A DNA stretch of 17,126 bases from Victivallis vadensis (GTDB lineage: Bacteria; Verrucomicrobiota; Lentisphaeria; Victivallales; GWF2-50-93): assembly GCA_020718525.1 (NCBI GenBank), contig DYRX01000049.1, positions 1 through 17,126 on the forward strand, given 5' to 3'. Shown piece by piece: positions 14,882 to 17,126 of this stretch. The position numbers and the translations under genes were made by a program. The stretch's first letter is position 1. Each line of letters starts with the position of its first letter. The notes beneath the pieces were generated by a model, which was not told the origin of the DNA, did not search any database, and saw only the letters and a list, made by a program, of their open reading frames with translations.

Positions 14882-15885
14882 AGACAGTTTCACCGTCGGG
14901 ATCTCTCCCGTTGTCAGGGAGACCAAGTGGTCTCGCTACGCCAGGTTCCCAGACTCTGCCCGATAACTTTCAGCGGTCCGAAAAGACCTACTTCAAGCTG
15001 ATCAGGGAATTCGGACAGATCTGCGAAAATCTGAAGTCGGGCAACTCGGCAGACGCATCAGAAGCGCTGAAGCTCTCCTCTGACATCATAGAGCTGATCA
15101 AAGAGGACGAAAGACTGCTTCTTTGCCTTGCAAATGCCCCATATTCATTCATCACCAGGAAGTCGGACGGACTTGGGGGAACTCTTGTCCCATCACACAT
15201 TGTCATACATGCTGTAAATGTAATGGTTTACGCTGTTAAAATCTCTATGGATGTCGGAATTTTCGAGCGTACTCTCCCTGAAATCGCAGGCGCCGCTCTC
15301 CTAAGCCACTTGGGTCTGCTTTCATCCCCGGATGAAGCAGGCAAATCAGGCGAGGCTCTCTTCAATTTCCGCAACTTTGCCAAAAACGCGAAAGATTATA
15401 CGTCTTCACTGAAACTGGACGAGAAAGCAAACGAGATCAACAGGATACTTGACGGCACACTCGCAGAACCTCAGTTAAACGGATCGCGGAGAGACGAGCC
15501 CACTGAATACGCCATGATCATTCAACTGTGCAGTGACTTTGAGACGCTCACCCATCAGAGCAAATACTCCCCGATCGAAGCCATGAAAAAACTGCGCGAC
15601 AGCATGAACAGCTTTTTCCACCCCGACATCATAAAAATCTTCTTCGACAAACTCTCCATCTACCCGCTCGGCAGTTTTGTCCGGCTAAGCTCGAAAGAAA
15701 CCGCCAAAATCGTCAAAATCAATGAAAATTTCATTATGAGACCCGTTGTTCTGATTGTCCTTGACGAAGAAGGAGCCGTCAAGAGCAATCCTTCTAGAAT
15801 CAATCTCAGAGAGAAGTTCAACCTCTACATCAAACAGCCAGTTCTCGACGAGTCCCTCACAGAACGTTTTCTGCATATGTTCTAA
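14869..15885 (+). CDS. Degenerate HD-GYP-domain protein
   Basis: The 338-aa product has a helical N-terminal region (about 30-100) followed by a domain that aligns by eye with HD-GYP c-di-GMP phosphodiesterases. IHAVNVMVYAVKI (113-125) matches the first helix with its His, and AGAALLSHLGLL (140-151) matches AALLHDIGKL. CSDFETLTHQSKYSPIEAMKKL (221-242) matches the ADVFDALTSDRPY region, and YPLGSFVRLSSKETAKIV (265-282) with RPVV matches the C-terminal tail. The HD pair is replaced by S146-H147, and the HH...GYP segment is missing, so phosphodiesterase activity is unlikely. It may be a c-di-GMP or protein-binding pseudoenzyme. The ATG at 14869 has AGGA 6 bases upstream and overlaps the transferase gene by 13 bp, tying it to the polysaccharide operon. 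An in-frame ATG at 14791 is less likely. Confidence 0.75.
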   Translation: MEQIKTVSPSGSLPLSGRPSGLATPGSQTLPDNFQRSEKTYFKLIREFGQICENLKSGNSADASEALKLSSDIIELIKEDERLLLCLANAPYSFITRKSDGLGGTLVPSHIVIHAVNVMVYAVKISMDVGIFERTLPEIAGAALLSHLGLLSSPDEAGKSGEALFNFRNFAKNAKDYTSSLKLDEKANEINRILDGTLAEPQLNGSRRDEPTEYAMIIQLCSDFETLTHQSKYSPIEAMKKLRDSMNSFFHPDIIKIFFDKLSIYPLGSFVRLSSKETAKIVKINENFIMRPVVLIVLDEEGAVKSNPSRINLREKFNLYIKQPVLDESLTERFLHMF

Positions 15886-16105
15886 TCCGACTATCGTGCG
15901 AAAATCAGCTCAGAATATGGACAGTACTCTGTTGCACGAAGAGCAGAAATGCATCCGTCGTGTCGTTCACGTTTTTCAGCCCGTCATATTGTCTCATCGC
16001 CGACGGTTTCGCGGGCTTCACGATTAAATGCAAATCACTGCCGCGGGATGCTGGCTTCGGAGTGGAATCACGTTTTATATTTTAATCAGATAAGGACTTA
16101 TTCAA

Positions 16106-17119
16106 ATGACGGATATTGCATTCTACGAGGCATTCAAGGAAGAATCCGAAACTTTGGCAAGGCTTCTCCCCTCAAATGTCTCTCCCTTTTTCACCTGGCA
16201 AACCATACAGGAGAGCGGGCACAAACTGCCGCCTGCGCCCATAATCAGCGTCCGCACTCAGTCTGAAATTCCTCTCGACTGGGCAGACAGACTTTCTGCG
16301 ATCATCACCCGCTCCACAGGATACGATCATATTTTGGACTATCAGCAGAAGACAGGCTGGCGCGTGCCATCCGCATACCTTCCTGACTATGCCGCAAGAG
16401 CAGTTGCCGAGCACGCGATCATGCTCTGTCAGGCTCTTTCCAGAGGGCTTCTTCTTCAGCTTGACTCTTTCCGCACTTTCCATAGGGACGGGCTTAGCGG
16501 GCGTGAGATGCGCGGTCGCAGAATTGCCGTGATAGGCGTCGGCCGCATCGGCTCCCAAATTGTCGAAATCGCGAGCGGACTCGGAATGATTCCCTGCGGG
16601 GTTGACTTGAACCCAAGGGAAGATCTCGCCAGACGCTTCGGACTGAGATACATGCCACTTGAAGACGCACTCGCTCTTGCAGAGATTGCCGTCTGCGCCC
16701 TGCCTCTCACAAAATTGACGCGCGGACTGCTTGCCCTCAAAAAACTCTCCCTCATGCAGGAAGGATCTATTTTTGTGAATGTAGGAAGAGGCGAAATCTC
16801 GCCTAGCGAAGACATTCTCAGCCTTGTATCCGAAGGCAGATTTCTTGGCGTTGGACTCGATGTCTTCGACAGCGAGAAGGAGCTTGCTTCAGTTTTGCGC
16901 GATGGAAAAAATCCTTCCGAATTTGCGCCTCACATTCAAAAAAGCGTCGAGGCTTCAATTGGACTGATGAGGACTAAAAATGTCATTCTGACTCCGCACA
17001 ACGCCTTCAACACGGAAGAATCCGTCGAAAGGAAATCCGCTGACACGGTCGGAAATCTGCTTTCATTCATAAAGACCGGGAATTTCATTTCCCCGATACT
17101 TCGGAATCTCGAGATCTGA
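16106..17119 (+). CDS. D-isomer-specific 2-hydroxyacid dehydrogenase family protein
   Basis: This is an NAD-dependent oxidoreductase of the D-lactate/D-glycerate/phosphoglycerate dehydrogenase family, 337 aa and complete. The Rossmann motif GVGRIG is at residues 144-149, and D167 at the end of the second strand favours NAD over NADP. R228 in NVGRGE is the substrate-binding arginine. E257 after GLDVFDS and H298 in TPHNAF make up the catalytic pair. About 40 residues separate E257 from H298, roughly twice the usual spacing, as in D-lactate dehydrogenase-like branches with an added segment. AAGGA lies 9 bases before the ATG. It follows the polysaccharide genes in the same direction after a 220-bp gap, so it may be an independent unit. 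Substrate unknown. Confidence 0.87.
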   Translation: MTDIAFYEAFKEESETLARLLPSNVSPFFTWQTIQESGHKLPPAPIISVRTQSEIPLDWADRLSAIITRSTGYDHILDYQQKTGWRVPSAYLPDYAARAVAEHAIMLCQALSRGLLLQLDSFRTFHRDGLSGREMRGRRIAVIGVGRIGSQIVEIASGLGMIPCGVDLNPREDLARRFGLRYMPLEDALALAEIAVCALPLTKLTRGLLALKKLSLMQEGSIFVNVGRGEISPSEDILSLVSEGRFLGVGLDVFDSEKELASVLRDGKNPSEFAPHIQKSVEASIGLMRTKNVILTPHNAFNTEESVERKSADTVGNLLSFIKTGNFISPILRNLEI

Positions 17120-17126
17120 TTTCCAG

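Overview
The window looks like chromosomal DNA of a Gram-negative, peptidoglycan-containing bacterium. It has an MreC/MreD/PBP2 elongation set, MurC, and an outer-membrane lipoprotein exporter (Wza/OPX type) with a Wzc-type tyrosine kinase. GC content looks near 50% by eye. Several intergenic repeats, including a 'CAAAGGCG'-type inverted repeat and a TCGG-rich inverted repeat, are of a kind I associate with PVC-group and other environmental genomes. A lentisphaeral or similar lineage is a guess, not a demonstration. I saw no phage or transposase gene, tRNA, rRNA or CRISPR.

Left part, minus strand (about 7150 down to 290): murC stands alone. After a 186-bp gap comes a tight run of five genes read leftwards: an unrecognised 225-aa protein, an unrecognised exported protein of about 450 aa, mreC, mreD and the PBP2 gene. 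Neighbouring genes overlap by 4 bp or sit 5 bp apart from the exported protein through mreC and mreD to PBP2, so the unknown exported protein is translated with the wall-elongation genes. Bases 1-289 hold no gene but two repeat structures. One is a 40-bp palindrome flanked by perfect 8-bp direct repeats.

Middle (7148-10375): a 470-bp gene-free stretch is packed with hairpins and dispersed-repeat fragments. Next are a flavodoxin-fold protein with an iron-sulfur-type cysteine motif and, overlapping it by 4 bp upstream, a Wzc-like polysaccharide co-polymerase/BY-kinase. Both are on the minus strand. A divergent intergenic region with a good minus-strand promoter candidate separates them from the right-hand genes.

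Right part, plus strand (10376-17119): a DegT-type sugar aminotransferase overlaps a WbqC-family gene. A promoter candidate follows, then a stand-alone receiver-domain response regulator, a Wza-like export lipoprotein, a WecA/MraY-family polyprenyl-phosphate sugar-1-phosphate transferase, a protein with a degenerate HD-GYP domain, and finally a D-2-hydroxyacid dehydrogenase-family gene. Together with wzc these form one end of an exopolysaccharide or O-antigen-like locus: initiation, nucleotide-sugar modification, chain-length/kinase control, export, and possibly dedicated regulation. The flippase, the polymerase and ordinary glycosyltransferases are not in the window.

The points most worth follow-up are the degenerate HD-GYP protein fused by overlap to the polysaccharide operon, the unknown exported protein coupled to mreCD-PBP2 (with a C7 tract at its 5' end), the Fe-S flavoprotein coupled to the BY-kinase, and the repeat elements.
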